DNA from: Hippopus hippopus
Lineage: Eukaryota > Mollusca > Bivalvia > Cardiida > Cardiidae
Assembly (NCBI GenBank): GCA_946811185.2
Contig: OX328099.1
Span: 14,969,859-15,033,858, forward strand
Direction: 5' to 3'
Length of the DNA stretch: 64,000 nt
The notes beneath the pieces were generated by a model that was not told the DNA's origin, made no database searches, and saw only the letters and a program-made list of their open reading frames with translations. Each line of letters opens with the position of its first letter. Positions within the stretch are counted from its first letter, which is position 1. This document shows, in pieces, positions 20,225-31,636 of this stretch. The position numbers and the translations under genes are program-made.

Positions 20225-20577
20225 GAAATCTTTAGCCTTAGGTACATGTAACGCCGCAGAATAGGGTCGAGTGGCACACCTTTGAAAATCTAGTGTCAAA
20301 ATTAGGAATTACTTGTAACGAACAATTTCTCCTTTTGCGACCTTTGTTACATTACTGTAATATGTACTCATGTATCGAACCTAAATTCATGATGATTATA
20401 TGGAATCACTTTGACTCAATGGCCGAGAAGTTGCATTTGTAATTTGTAAGTCTTGTATCGATCTGCAGGGGCGGTGCTAGTCACATTTGAGTACCCGTGG
20501 ACAAGGCATTGTGCAAATTTTTGAATTGTCTGAAAGTTATCTTGTTACAAAGACAACGCTTTCAAAGCTAAATATAT
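20225..20577. other. No gene seen
   Basis: About 350 bp of unassigned flank between two MITE-C copies. Confidence 0.4.
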
Positions 20578-20839
20578 GAGCCGTGCTCTGTGAAAAGGGG
20601 GCTTAATGCATCTGCGAAAAGTATCGACCCAGGTCAGCCTGCGCAGTCCGCGCAGGCTGACCTGGGCCGAAACTTTTCGCTATTGGTCAATTTTCTGTAT
20701 GTCGAAGGACCAGTCTTCCTCATGGTTCAGTCGGTTGTTAAGTCGAAATGGATTTTATGGATATATAACCATGAGATGACTTGCTTGATATCATGAATCA
20801 CGGAGATGCATGAAGCCCCCTTTTGGCAGAGCACGGCTC
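20578..20839. repeat. MITE-C copy, full length, opposite orientation
   Basis: GAGCCGTGCTCTGTGAAAAG to GGCAGAGCACGGCTC, perfect ends. The GC hairpin ggtcagcctgcgcagtccgc lies near 20632-20651. Confidence 0.9.
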
Positions 20840-20841
20840 AA

Positions 20842-21048
20842 TTATAAACTCGACCTCTTTCAACGGCGGAAAAGACAATCTACTGGAACTCGAAAGACTT
20901 TCATCGTGTAGGCTCGAGTTAATAGGCGGACAGTATGGCCTCAGGAACAGATATGCACGTTCTGTACGATCTAATCTTGATAAATGCAGTCCGCAAAATC
21001 CGTCCCTGTATTCGCCTATGGCGTTAAAAGTTTTAACCCTTAGACTGC
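20842..21048. repeat. MITE-B copy, CGACCTCTTTCAACGG subtype
   Basis: aaactcgacctctttcaacgg at the left, a worn GATC centre, and cgcctatggcgttaaaagtt at the right. It abuts the MITE-C copy. Confidence 0.7.
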
Positions 21049-21109
21049 TAAATAAAATAAATTAAAGATTTCCAGCCAATAGTGAATACCCATAGTTTTC
21101 GATTTAAAG

Positions 21110-21240
21110 ATTTTGCTCGTCGGAGAAATCGCACCGTATCAGACAGTGTTGATCAAAGATCAGAATTCACGTTCCGTGCAGTCTGATCTTGATCTACACG
21201 GTCCGTAAAAGCCCAAATAGTCGCGCTTCACAGCCTCAGT
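21110..21240. repeat. MITE-B copy, partial
   Basis: Centre gatcagaattcacgttccgt and complement, with gtgttgatcaaa and gatctacacggtccg arms, then cgcgcttcacagcctcag. Confidence 0.65.
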
Positions 21241-21349
21241 GTTAAGGTCTCGAAGACTATTAAAGAAAACTTAGAACCGTAAAGACTTATCTACATTCAC
21301 AAAATTTTTTCGGGGTTTCATTAATTTTGTCATATTGAAATTTCGTAAT

Positions 21350-21535
21350 CAATAATAAGGCTTTTAAAAACATTATGAAAAAAGGAGGCAGTGTTGGTAA
21401 CCAGCATTTTCTCTGTTTTTTTTACAATGTTCCCTACCCTTCCGAAAACAAATTTTATCACTTAAATCACATGTAATTTCTTCTCTGTCAATTTGGATAG
21501 TGAGAATAAGATTTTATTGCTCAGTAAAGAGACAA
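21350..21535. repeat. MITE-A copy, diverged
   Basis: ggcttttaaaaacattatg, worn hairpin (cagtgttggtaaccagcatt), then the right arm to ctcagtaaagagac. Confidence 0.6.
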
Positions 21536-21570
21536 AACGTCATTCATATTGATTAGTCAGGAAACTTTAA

Positions 21571-21743
21571 CACAGCGGCTTAGTGGTAAATGCGATGACT
21601 TTATAATCAGGACGTCCTAGTTCGATCCGCACTGGCGGTGTTAGCTGGCCACGTTCGCTATGTGTCCATGGGCAAGACTCCGCTCAGGCTCAAACTCGCA
21701 AAACCTAGGGATGACGTATATTAAGTGTGCAAAAGGCCATCCT
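21571..21743 (+). mobile_element. SINE S5 fragment
   Basis: tRNA-like head cagcggcttagtggtaaatg, then gtcctagttcgatccgcac (B-box-like), then about 100 bp of body. S1 is inserted at its end. Confidence 0.6.
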
Positions 21744-22048
21744 GACCACCGGTAGCTCAGTCGGTAGCGTACAGGGCTTGAGAACAGAAGGTCGCTGAAT
21801 CGATTCCCGGCTCGGCCAATTTCTATCCGAGGACTGATGATAGTCATTGCGATAGGATTCATGTCCCTCTCACCGCTACCATTGTTTTGACGATGGTTAT
21901 GTGCGAAAGCAGCCAATGGCTTGGAAAGAATGTTGTGCGAAGTACTGGTAACAGAAACTCCAGGAAAGCATCGATAGGTGCACTGGCCGCCGCGATATAA
22001 CTGAAGTTATGTTGAAAATGGTGTTAAACACCATACAATCACTCAAAG
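21744..22048 (+). mobile_element. SINE S1, full length
   Basis: The best-preserved head in the window: ggtagctcagtcggtagcgt (21751-21770) and gaatcgattcccgg (21797-21810). Body as at 963-1283; tail caatcactcaa. Confidence 0.88.
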
Positions 22049-22059
22049 ACGGCTAGTGG

Positions 22060-22289
22060 TTAACCTTTTGCCTCAAGATAAAAATGCAGAGTTGTCCAAA
22101 TTGAAATTATTTGAAGATGACAAACGTAGATGTAGCTAAAATGATTGATTAAGTCTTTGATAGGGTAGAAAACATCGTGGGAAAAGGAGAAAATGCTGGT
22201 TACCAGCATTTTCTCCTTTTCCCACGATGTTTTCAAAAGGCTTCTTTCTCCAGGTCTTTAAACCTCGGGATTGTGTGGTAAAGGGCCAA
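22060..22289. repeat. MITE-A copy, full length
   Basis: TTAACCTTTTGCC to TGTGGTAAAGGGCCAA, with a perfect hairpin from gtgggaaaagg to ccttttcccac (about 22178-22226). Confidence 0.88.
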
Positions 22290-22637
22290 GCTCTCGAAGA
22301 CATAAGGCTGTTATATAGAATTATAATAAACAAGTAATATGCATGTTTCAAACAGTGAGGGTTACTGTTGGGTCGTCGCCTTTTGTTAGTTTTTCGGGGC
22401 TTCATTTGTGCATAGAAGTCTACATTCAGTTATATATATAATAATTATTTTTTCAAACAAAATAGTAAACAAACCGGGTTCATTTGTGCATATATATTTT
22501 TTTTTTTTCCTTTGATAATGTACATTTTCAAAAATCGTATTTTTCTTTTATTTTTTACACTACAATTGTAGAGTTTAGCACGCACTTGGCAGAAAAAGAA
22601 GCTTCAGGGATTTTAGTCAATTAGCTCATTTACATAA
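22290..22637. other. No gene seen
   Basis: About 350 bp, AT-rich, with poly-T near 22498-22510. Confidence 0.4.
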
Positions 22638-22889
22638 GAGCGGCTCTGGAAATAGAGGGTTTAATGCATCTCCGTGATCCATTACACCAAGCTAGCCATC
22701 ACATAATTACGGATCTATAAAATCCATTAACTCTGACATTTGACCTAATCTGGAGGTCCTTGGACATGCAGAAAATTTACTAACAGCATAAAGTCTCGAT
22801 CCGTGTCTGCCTGCGTGGACTGCGCAGGCAGACAAGGGTCGATACTTTTTGCAGATACTTTAAACCCCTTTTTCACAGAGCATGGCTCA
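22638..22889. repeat. MITE-C copy, full length
   Basis: GAGCGGCTCTGGAAATAGAG to CACAGAGCATGGCTC. The GC hairpin is gtctgcctgcgtggactgcg. An (AT)n tract follows at 22891-22908. Confidence 0.85.
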
Positions 22890-23177
22890 TATATATATAT
22901 ATATATATTCTATGCAGGAGACTTCTTGCGTCATGCGGTGGACCACCTTCAGAACAGTGTGTCAAAAAGAGATATCCCTCGTAACAAACACATGCTTGCA
23001 TGTATTCCTGTCTCAAAGTATTTTATTATCCATTGTCGGGTAATGACCTTTACGAACAAATACTCCTTTTGTCACAATATTTTTAAAAGTGATCTACAGG
23101 CAGGACAAAAGAAAACCGTCTACGGGAGGTAAATAGTAACTTGTCCTGGGATGTATCCATAGAAAATGTTATCATTT

Positions 23178-23439
23178 GAACCATACTCTGTGAAAAAGGG
23201 GCTAATTGCATCTGCAAAAAGTATCGACCCAGGTCAGCCTGCGCAGTCCGCGCAGGCTAACCTGGGTCGAAACTTTTTGCTATCGGTCAATTTTCTGCAT
23301 GTCAAAGGACCAGTCTACCCCATGAATCAGTCGGTTGTTAGATAACATGGATTTTATTGATCCATAATAACATAATAACCTGCTTGGTATTATGCATCAC
23401 CAAGATGCATTAGGCCCCCTTTTGCCAGAGCGTGGCTCA
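23178..23439. repeat. MITE-C copy, full length
   Basis: GAACCATACTCTGTGAAAAA to GCCAGAGCGTGGCTC; hairpin ggtcagcctgcgcagtccgc at 23232-23251. Confidence 0.88.
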
Positions 23440-23711
23440 TATGCTCATATATTTTTGTATTTTTGCGGTTTTGTAGTTAGATTAGCGAAATTTTTATCTT
23501 ACATATTGTGTACTTAATAACCATGATTAAGAAGAAAAAAAAAAACATAAACCAAAGTATATCTTGTTTTTGCATTTTTTGTCCCTGTCTTTTTACCCCA
23601 TCTTCTTATCCTCACTTTTATCTTTTTCATAACCCGTTACTATACACGCTGTTTTCAGGATACCAAAGAATGTTGAAGCACGGGCAAACGTTGGAAAAGA
23701 AATAAACATTT

Positions 23712-23978
23712 GAGCCTTGCTCTGGCAAAAGAGGGTTTAATGCATTTCTGTAATGCATTATAGGCCTACCTAGCAAGTCATCACGTAAATATGGATCTAT
23801 AAAATCTATTTGTTCAATAAACGACTGAATAATGAGGTAAACTGGTCCTTTGACATGCAGAACATTGATCAATATCAGAAAGTTTCTACTCGGGTCAGCC
23901 TGCGCGGACTGCTCAGGCTGACATGAGTCGAAACTTTTTGAAGATGCAATAAACCCTCTTTTCACAGAGTATGGTTCA
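23712..23978. repeat. MITE-C copy, full length
   Basis: GAGCCTTGCTCTGGCAAAAG to CACAGAGTATGGTTC; hairpin gtcagcctgcgcggactgct near 23897-23916. Confidence 0.85.
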
Positions 23979-24180
23979 TTTATGAACATTTGCCAACAGA
24001 AAAAATGTTGTCAAGGTAGCAACTGCTTGAACAAGCCACTATTCCTTTGACCACATTGCTTTTTTATCTCTAATGTCATTTCGTAAGAAAGTTTTATTCG
24101 TAATGTTCTCTACAATCTATGAGACCAAGATCAGCCTGCAAGTTTAGGCAGTCTAATTCAAGTCTGTATGCTGCCATAAC
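23979..24180. other. No feature seen
   Basis: Spacer with a short MITE-B-like scrap (gaccaagatcagcctgcaag) near 24122. Confidence 0.35.
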
Positions 24181-24275
24181 TTGTAGACGTGCCATGCCCT
24201 GTTACTCAGTAGGTAACATACAGGGCTTGAGACCGGGGGTTGCTAGTTTGAATCTTCAGCTCGACAAATTATCCT
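24181..24275 (+). mobile_element. SINE S1 head fragment
   Basis: ccctgttactcagtaggtaa, then gaccgggggttgctagtttg, resembles the S1 tRNA-like head with mutated boxes. Confidence 0.45.
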
Positions 24276-24485
24276 CCTTGGCCAGCTTATTCTCCTGCTG
24301 CAGCAATGTTTTCAAAAGTGGTTTTCTTTACGAAAAAAAAAAAAAAGTTTTCTGAAAGGAGTAATGGCTTGATCAATCTCCCACCATACAGCTCTTATTG
24401 GTGATGCAAAGACCCTGGACTAAAAACAATCGAAAATTTTGCTCACTGTCTCACAAATACGACCTGTTAACACTCTTATATGGCC

Positions 24486-24738
24486 TGCAACACGCGAAAA
24501 GGTGCATTCGGACATTTGCGTAAAGTGTCGTTTCGGATCAGCCTGCGCAGTCCACGCAGGCTAATCCGAGACGGCACTTTCCGTATTTATGTAATTTTCT
24601 GCTTTGCACAAGTCTACTGTAGCCTAAAATCTAATGTAGTCGTAAAGTGCCGTCTCGGATTAGCCTGCGCGGACTGCGCAGGCTGATCCGAGACGACACT
24701 TTACGCAAATGTCCGAATGCCCCTTTTCGCGTGATGCA
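24486..24738. repeat. MITE-D copy, full length
   Basis: TGCAACACGCGAAAAGG at the left is mirrored by CCTTTTCGCGTGATGCA at the right. Each long arm carries its own hairpin (ggatcagcctgcgcagtcc..), so the strand folds into two stem-loops. Confidence 0.88.
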
Positions 24739-24763
24739 ATTATTATATAGTTTAAAAAATATT

Positions 24764-24925
24764 GAGCAATCCTGTGAAATGGGTGTTTAATGCATCTGCA
24801 AAAAGAATCGACCCAAGTCAGCCTGCGCAGTCCGCGCAGGCTGACATGGGTTGAAACGTTTTGCTTTTTGTAAAATTTCTGCATGTCCAAGGACCATTTT
24901 ACCACATGATTCAGTTGGTTGTTGG
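24764..24925. repeat. MITE-C copy, right half missing
   Basis: gagcaatcctgtgaaatggg, GC hairpin at 24825-24853, ctgcatgtccaaggacc. It stops at cagttggttgtt, where MITE-B sequence begins. Confidence 0.75.
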
Positions 24926-24934
24926 CTCAGTTAT

Positions 24935-25120
24935 AAGCTTGACCTCTTTCAACAGTTTAAAATATAATCTACATTGAAATGCTAGTAGATTTTTCATCTT
25001 ATAGCCTTGAACATGGGCCCTGGCTTGGCTCTGCATGTTTTGTGCAGTCTGATCTTAAACAATGCCGTTTGCAGAAGCGCCTCTTTTTGCATATGGCGCT
25101 TTCAGCCTTATGTCTCTGCA
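24935..25120. repeat. MITE-B copy, CGACCTCTTTCAACGG subtype
   Basis: gcttgacctctttcaacagt, worn GATC centre (gtgcagtctgatcttaaac), then gcatatggcgctttcagcc. Confidence 0.6.
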
Positions 25121-25286
25121 GCACAAAGCAGCTGCGGTTCAAAACATTTACGGAAAAGGAGCTAAATTTTTACAGGTAAATACTCTTCTTTTTGCACACA
25201 GTCCCCTTTCAAGCCGATAGAGTTATCTCTCTTTGAGCACTCAAGTGCATATACATGGTAAGACAATGAACAAGTCTCCAGATTGA

Positions 25287-25610
25287 CCAGCCCGCATAGC
25301 TCAATAGGTGGAGCGTAGGACTCGTGAACGTGATGTTTCGAGTCACTTGAGGGTGTGGGTTCGATCCCCATGGCTGGCCATCTAAAATTATTAATACTAG
25401 TAGTCTTTCGGATGAGACGTTAAACCGAGGTCCCGTGTGACGGTGCTATACACCGAGCACGTAAAAGAACCAGGCGTAACTTAAAATGGGTTTCGTGATG
25501 TATCTGCACTATCCCCCGTAACAATACTAACAGCCTTCAGGGGGCGTCGCCCATATGGGCAACCGGTGGCGACGATAGATAAACGTAAATTCAATCAATC
25601 AAGTCTCCAG
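25287..25610 (+). mobile_element. SINE S4 with long-variable-arm tRNA head
   Basis: Head gcccgcatagctcaataggt, then ggtgtgggttcgatccccat; the extra arm between them recalls tRNA-Ser or tRNA-Leu. The body contains ttcggatgagacgttaaacc and a GC-rich 3' part; the tail is attcaatcaatcaa. Only one copy is seen here. Confidence 0.8.
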
Positions 25611-25841
25611 ATAGCGCGAACTTTTCGGAGCCTACAAGGTGCCCTTAATGTGGCCAAATCGTTAACTAATCTACTACGTGAAAAGAAAATGAGAAATGAA
25701 AGCCTTAATTTTCTTATTAGACATTGCATCGCAATGAATTATACCTACGTTAGTACAGATGGCTGCATTTGAATGCACTTCATATATGATGCCACTGATT
25801 TTTGTTTAAGCAAGGTCCTGGTTTTAGGTCTAAACGCAGCT

Positions 25842-26615
25842 TTAAGCCGTGGTCACACCTTACGCAGTTGACCGTAGTGGGAAATGACCGTAGTTGGCCG
25901 TAGTTGAACGTAGGCTATTAAACGTGGTTGAACGTAGTTACACGTAGCTAACCGTAATTCAACGTGGTAATGAACGTAGTTTGAACTTATGATTTGCCCG
26001 TAGTAAGTACATAACCTTTGAACATGTTCAAAAATTGGTTACGACTACGATGTTGTGACTCTACTGTGATCATAGTTTGAACATAGTTGACCTTAGTTAA
26101 CCATAATTAACCTTACTTAACCGTAGTGTGTATTGTAGTTGACCGTAGTTTTGGGAAAAAAAAAAACGTCTTTTCTTTCAAGGCGGCATGGCTGAATAAG
26201 CGAACAGCAATTTCTGGCTCATCAACTTCCAAAGGTACAATGACTGTACCTTACCCGTACTGAGCAGGCGCAGCCACAACGTTTTACCGTAGTTGCGCAT
26301 ACTTAGGACGTAATTTACACGTAGTGTAACGTAGTTACTCGTAGTTAGACGTAGTGATACGCTAGTTAACCATAGCCACTTTGCTCGCAGTTGAATGTAG
26401 TTGACTGTACTTACATGTAGTTCAAACTACTTAGACTTTCTATTTCCCTTTTTTGCCAATTTTGAACCTACTTCGAACGTACTTCATTCTTGAAGACGTC
26501 GATTTTATTTGCGGATGCATCAATCTAGTTGATCGTACTAACACTACGGCAGACTACGTTTGAAATGAACTACGGAAAACTACATGCATGACCGTAAATT
26601 TGACCATGGCTTTAA
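25842..26615. mobile_element. TTAA-flanked element with GTAGTT-rich core
   Basis: Left GCCGTGGTCACACC and right TGACCATGGC are inverted ends bounded by TTTAA on each side (25841-25845 and 26611-26615). The 774-bp interior is mostly an irregular repeat of (aac/acc)GTAGTT with about 11-13 bp spacing, switching strand near the middle. No transposase frame. Confidence 0.75.
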
Positions 26616-26876
26616 CTTCAAGAACTCCACTAATGGAAATGATATGTAATACTTCTTATAACCACATTCAACATGAAGAAAAACTAAGACATTTTCTTTG
26701 GAACGGGTGTGGTGGACAATAATACGAGACGGGTAAAAGACATGACCACCAGTATAGGTCTTTTCTCATCTGGAAGCAGACGACTTTTTAAAACAATGTG
26801 GCAAAATGATTAATTGCTCGAAAAGAGCGATTTCCATCTTTCTTATCTATTTCGTGTGTATTTAGGTATTGTATAT

Positions 26877-27403
26877 GAGCCATGCCGTGTGTAAAGGGGG
26901 TTTAATGCATAGATCTGCAAAAAGTTTCTAGATCTACCCAGGTCAGCATGTGAAGTCCGCCCAGACTGAACTTGGTCGAAACATTTTACTTTTGGTCAAT
27001 TTTCTTCATGTCCAAGGACAGTGTACCTCATGATTCATTGGGCTGTTAAACAAAATGAGTTTTATGAATCCATAATTATATGACTTGCAACACGCGAAAA
27101 GGGGCATTCGGACATTTGCGTAAAGTGTCGTCTCGGATCAGCCTAAGCAGTCCGCGCAGGCTGATCCGAGACGGCACTTTACGAGAACATAAGATTTTGT
27201 GCTACAGTAGAAAACAAAAAATTACATAAAAACGGAAAGTGTCGTTTCGGATTAGCCTGTGCGGACTGCGCAGGCTGATCCGAGACGACACTTTACGCAA
27301 ATGTCCGAATGCCCCTTTTCGTGTGTTGTAGGTCATATCATATACTTACTTGATATCATGCATCATAGAGATGTACTAAACCCCTTTCGCCAGAGCATGG
27401 CTC
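26877..27403. repeat. MITE-C copy carrying a nested MITE-D
   Basis: GAGCCATGCCGTGTGTAAAG to GCCAGAGCATGGCTC. The family sequence stops at ccataattatatga and resumes at tatcatatacttacttgat, with a complete MITE-D between. Confidence 0.85.
27086..27330. repeat. MITE-D copy, nested
   Basis: TGCAACACGCGAAAAGG to CCTTTTCGTGTGTTGTA, with two internal stem-loops as in the copy at 24486. Confidence 0.88.
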
Positions 27404-27726
27404 ATATTAAGTAATTAACTGGTCATGAATCGACGTTACCTCCAATATATGACGTTCAGTGCACCAGTACATACGTTACTAGACGGTTTCTCCGCGGCAG
27501 TTCGCTCGACACTCTTTCTAAGCCACTGACTGCTTTCCAACATGTATAGCCAAATGCGGCATCACGGAGATGACTTAAATCCCCTTTTGCCAGAGCGTGG
27601 CTCATTTTATTTCAATGCCGTCTGCTGCAAATTTGTTTCAGTTGCTTTTATCAACAAATACATTCATAGTGAACAAAACATGTGCATAGAGAGCAGATGT
27701 TGAGCGATCAATACCCTGCAGTATGG
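27404..27726. repeat. Mixed repeat scraps
   Basis: 27450-27545 is a worn SINE body (gtgcaccagtacatacg, ctttctaagccactgactgc). 27555-27603 is the right end of a MITE-C (cccttttgccagagcgtggc). Confidence 0.5.
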
Positions 27727-28010
27727 TTTGTTTGTTTGTTCGTTTGTTTGCAATGCAGTCTAACGCTATTTTAACAGCTTAGGTCATATCACGGCGGTCA
27801 GTGCACCTATCCATTTTGATTCCTGGCTTTCTCATACCAGTATTGACACAACTTTCTTTCTAAGTCACTGACTACTTTTCTCACATGTATCAGAAGTGAG
27901 AAGCGAAAAATCGCCGGAGAGAAAGTCTGTCTCAATCTGGCATCGAACTTGCAACCAACAGATCACGAGTCAGATACGCTAACCACTGAGATACTCGGCC
28001 GGGCTACTGC
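27727..28010 (-). mobile_element. SINE S3, full length, inverted
   Basis: Same layout as 5863-6115: the tRNA-like head is at 27940-28010 on the minus strand and the tail (gtttgtttgttcgtttgttt) at 27727. Confidence 0.8.
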
Positions 28011-28394
28011 ATTATGGGAAAGTCATCCATAAATGACGCACGAATTAGAAATAAATAGCCCCCAATATAAACACGTTATGGGTTTATTTTTTCATTTATC
28101 TATTCATATATCAAAGCAGTTCAGCAGCAGTCGCAATTGTTCATTTAAGCAATCAGGCACAGACTCGGCTACACATATAATCAACTCATGTCTTTTCTCT
28201 AAGTAATTCGAATATAAGTCGGTTAAGCAATGAATATTCGAATAATCAAATATTCGATCTTTTATATATTGAATTTTACCCTGCTTTAGTAAAAAAAAAA
28301 GACATCTGGACAAATTGTGTATCAGAACATAATTATATTCAAGGAGAATCATGAATAGCCTACAGCTTAAAAGAAAGGGCATCGAAGAGGGAAG
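28011..28394. other. No gene seen
   Basis: A minus-strand open frame (28104-28412) has no recognisable domain and ends in MITE-B sequence. Confidence 0.4.
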
Positions 28395-28450
28395 ATTAAG
28401 ATCAGACTGCACGGACGTGCAGGCTGATATTGATCTGCACTTTTCGCTGA
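28395..28450. repeat. MITE-B central fragment
   Basis: gatcagactgcacggacgtg and complement, with gatattgatctgcac after it. Confidence 0.5.
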
Positions 28451-29052
28451 AGGAAGTAGTGCTTGCTATATCTGTAAAATACAGATTATTAATTTAACTT
28501 ACTCAGAGCATACTGTATAAGTGCACGTAGCGCACTAAAAGTTTTAAAACTGTCTTGCTGTCAAATTTTTAGATAAAGTATCAATCCCTTTTACTACATC
28601 TACATTATTTCCCTCTGGGATTGAAAAAAAGAAAATCGAAGAAGATGGAGGAATATTATGAAGTATGAAAGGAGAAACTGTAAACTCGTGTAATACTAAA
28701 TTTTCAGGGTTTTTTTTTTTCTCTCCCTATTTTTCTCCTGCTGCAAATGAATTGACATTTATGTTTATTGGTTATATACATAATTGATGTTCAAGAGTGA
28801 AAAGAACTTTGAAAACAAATGTTTTAACATGAAAAGACTTCGTATCGGAAACATTTTTTAAATCCTTTTTATAAACTGGCAGCCTGTTATCGATCTTCGC
28901 ATCAATTTGCGGCCTGTTACCGATCTGTACGCCTGTCGAACAGCTTTCTTTTAATCATTGGGCAACTTTTACGCCATGTGTTATTCTAACAGCACATCAT
29001 ATAATTAAGGAACGCTAACTCTGAGCGACTTACTTTTTCCAATCAGACCAAA
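28451..29052 (+). other. Upstream region of the SLC35D-like gene
   Basis: No TATA box at a useful distance is evident. A short repeated phrase (cagcctgttatcgatct and ggcctgttaccgatct, 28880-28926) lies 130-170 bp before the start codon. Confidence 0.4.
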
Positions 29053-29177
29053 ATGACCGACGTGAAAGCCTTACCGCAGACACACTCGCTGTTTGCGAGG
29101 CTAGGATCAGCATTATTTTATGGAATAGCTTCTTTTTTGATAATCGTATCGAACAAAATTGTTCTCACAACTTACAA
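29053..29177 (+). CDS. SLC35D-type nucleotide-sugar transporter, coding exon 1
   Basis: 125 nt encode 41 residues plus two bases, ending at a strong donor (AA|GTAAGT). Residues 15-41 (ARLGSALFYGIASFLIIVSN) begin the first membrane helix and the NK..LTTY motif of the drug/metabolite transporter superfamily. SLC35D proteins carry UDP-sugars such as UDP-glucuronate, UDP-GalNAc or UDP-GlcNAc into the ER or Golgi lumen for glycan synthesis. The ATG context is accaaaATGa, and the short cytosolic N-terminus fits the family. SLC35D1 or D2 cannot be told apart from this part. Confidence 0.85.
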
Positions 29178-29503
29178 GTAAGTTTTCATTTCGACACTCA
29201 CCTATTCATGGATTTGACATTTTGCTTTTATTCGGCCCAAATGCATTCGTACCAAGTTTTGTTGTTTTTTTTCCCCCTACACTACATCATTCTATCTTTT
29301 ATCTGAAACTAGGGCTAGTAACCTCAAGGTCAAAAGTTTTGAGAAAAGAGTTTTTTCAAATAAATGGGAAACATTTTGTTGTATGATTGGCTTGTGGAGG
29401 AGATACTGAGTGAACTCGGACTGTGCAATGGATAGTCCAACTGAATGTGATACGGCTTTTAAGTTTTATAACTGTCACCTTTGGTATATATGAGGTTAAA
29501 ACG

Positions 29504-29737
29504 TTGAACCTTTTACCACACAATCACCAGTTTAACCACCTTGAGGTAGAAGGCCTATGGAAACATTATGGGAAAAGAAGGAAATACTGGTAATCAGCAA
29601 TATCTTCATTTCCCACAATTTTTTCTACCCTTTCAAGGACAAGCCAAGCCAATATTATGTGAGCCAGACTTAATTTGTTATCTGCAAAAGGTTTGAATTT
29701 GGAGAGGTCTAAAATTATGGCATTTGATAAAGAGTTA
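29504..29737. repeat. MITE-A copy
   Basis: ttgaaccttttaccacacaa to tttgataaagagttaa; the hairpin is worn (gaaatactggtaatcagcaa). Confidence 0.75.
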
Positions 29738-29783
29738 ATAATGATAGTTTTCTCTTAATAAGTCTCATTTTTTCTATCAAGAT

Positions 29784-31570
29784 CAGTGCTCCAGCTAGCG
29801 GGGAATAGAAGGGCGCTGCGCCCTGCCCCCTCTTGTAAGCGCCCTGCCTTTTTTCTGAACGCCCTGCCTTTTTTCTGGACACCCTGCCGTATATGAACGC
29901 CCCGGAGTGCCCTATGTTCAGTATTGTAACCTGTTATCTAAATTACGCCACGGGTCTGTTTAAGATCTCATTGATATCCGCCTCCGAGTAAACAATCCAA
30001 TTTACAGCGTGTCACTAATCCCATCCAGGCAGCGAAGTGTGAAAAGATCGACCATGACTGTATAACAAAAGTTCGTAATTTATTCGTCAAAGTAGGCCTA
30101 CACAAGTGCTGAGAACAATAGAGGCTATTAAACAGATTATCGTATCTTTAAGATTTCTGCCCTTATTTAACAATATTGGAGGCTGTTCAGCTTGTTATCA
30201 ATCGCAATTTATTGTTTAAGTCGTAAAAAAAATTATGTCCGACGAAGATCGAGCTTATTTTCCTGTACCGATTTACATGTACAAAGTTTAATCAAGGATT
30301 TGTGATTGATAAAATTCCCCTTGTTTGTAATGTGTTCTTTTCATAAGCAAAGTAACTTATTCTTAGATTTACCCCTAGTTTCAAAAATAACTAATAAAGT
30401 TATATTAACGCTCAGGTAGAATTGATGAGTCAGCAAATTAAACTGTCGTAAGCGGGAAAATGGTGCATTCATAAAGTAGACAATGAAGCATACCACAACT
30501 TGTTGTTGACTTACATTTTGTAGAATGTATGTCAAAATGTCTAGAAATACCTTTCCAACACTTAAATTACATGGAAAAAGGACCAATGAAAAAAGCCCGA
30601 AAACCCATGACATAACGAATGTCAATTTCACATCAACCCGATCAGAGACACTTCAAACTATCTTTCCAGTGTCAGTAATGAATTTAAATGGGAAATTCGC
30701 TTACTCAGCGCATAAAGCACAAAGAAGGAGCCAAAATCTCCTTATTTTTCACTGGGAAAAAGACTTGGATTGTTCTTTTATGAAATGAAAAAGATCGGGA
30801 TAATGGGGGGGGGGGCTTGCCTTACCAAACGGGAATATAGAAACAAGTGTAATGAAAGGAAGTATTTATGGAACATTTAATATTTATCCATGATGTTGAA
30901 TGACATGCAAAGTCATAAGTTACTCAATAAACACCTGTTTCTGCCTCATGCCACCAACTCTACAGATTTAAAACCTTCAAAATTGAATACAAAGAAGTTT
31001 CAGAAAAAGGAAAGACACAGTTACATTGCAAGAAAGTGTTGAAAGTTTGTATTTGTTAGTTTTTGTAGCTTACTTGTCTTGCTTATCTGCAAAGCACTGA
31101 TAAAAATGAAGTAATGTACTGTAATAGTATCAAGTCTGTAGTTGAATGACATGAGGCTTTAGGAGACATTGTGTGAAAAGGAGAAATGCTGGTAACCATT
31201 TGTTTTCAGAAATGGCTTTCAAATTGGGCAAGTCTGTTATCTGGTAAAGAGTTAAATGAGGGTTATAATATGAACTACATGTACTTGTAATGCTCCTGGA
31301 GCTAGCTAAACCATTCAAGAAACTGAAGTACTAATAATTGAAAATGGCTTTCTTGTTGAGATGAAGCTGAAATATTCATATAAGCCACTATAACAGAATG
31401 ATTTTTGTTTTAAGAATCCCTTATTTTATATCAGATATTGCAAGAGAGACTGTAAATAAGATTTCTTTGAGGGACCCCCCCCCCCTTTATCCCTGCTTGG
31501 CGCTTTACACCTCAAAGTGCCCTTCTCAGCCCCAGCACCCTGCCCTTTTTTTACCCTGGCTGGAGCACTG
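29784..31570. mobile_element. hAT-like non-autonomous element, 5-bp duplication
   Basis: Inverted ends CAGTGCTCCAGCTAG and CTGGCTGGAGCACTG are flanked by AAGAT (29779-29783 and 31571-31575). The 1,787-bp interior has no transposase. It includes a block (about 30590-30830, with a poly-G run at 30805) shared with 32577-32800 and 50380-50600, and a MITE-A scrap at 31140-31255. Confidence 0.82.
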
Positions 31571-31636
31571 AAGATGATTATTATCTTATTTTTGATGTTG
31601 CATATGTGAAATATTTAATTTATTTAACTTTTTCAG

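Larger units (their letters stand above)
29178..31636 (+). other. SLC35D intron 1
   Basis: 2.46 kb, bounded by GTAAGT and TTTTTCAG. It holds a MITE-A copy and a 1.8-kb hAT-like element. Confidence 0.8.

Noticed and set aside
25291..25380. tRNA-Ser-like gene
   Set aside because: Continues into a SINE body and tail.
28104..28412. 102-codon minus-strand frame
   Set aside because: No domain or splice signal seen, and its start lies inside a MITE-B fragment.
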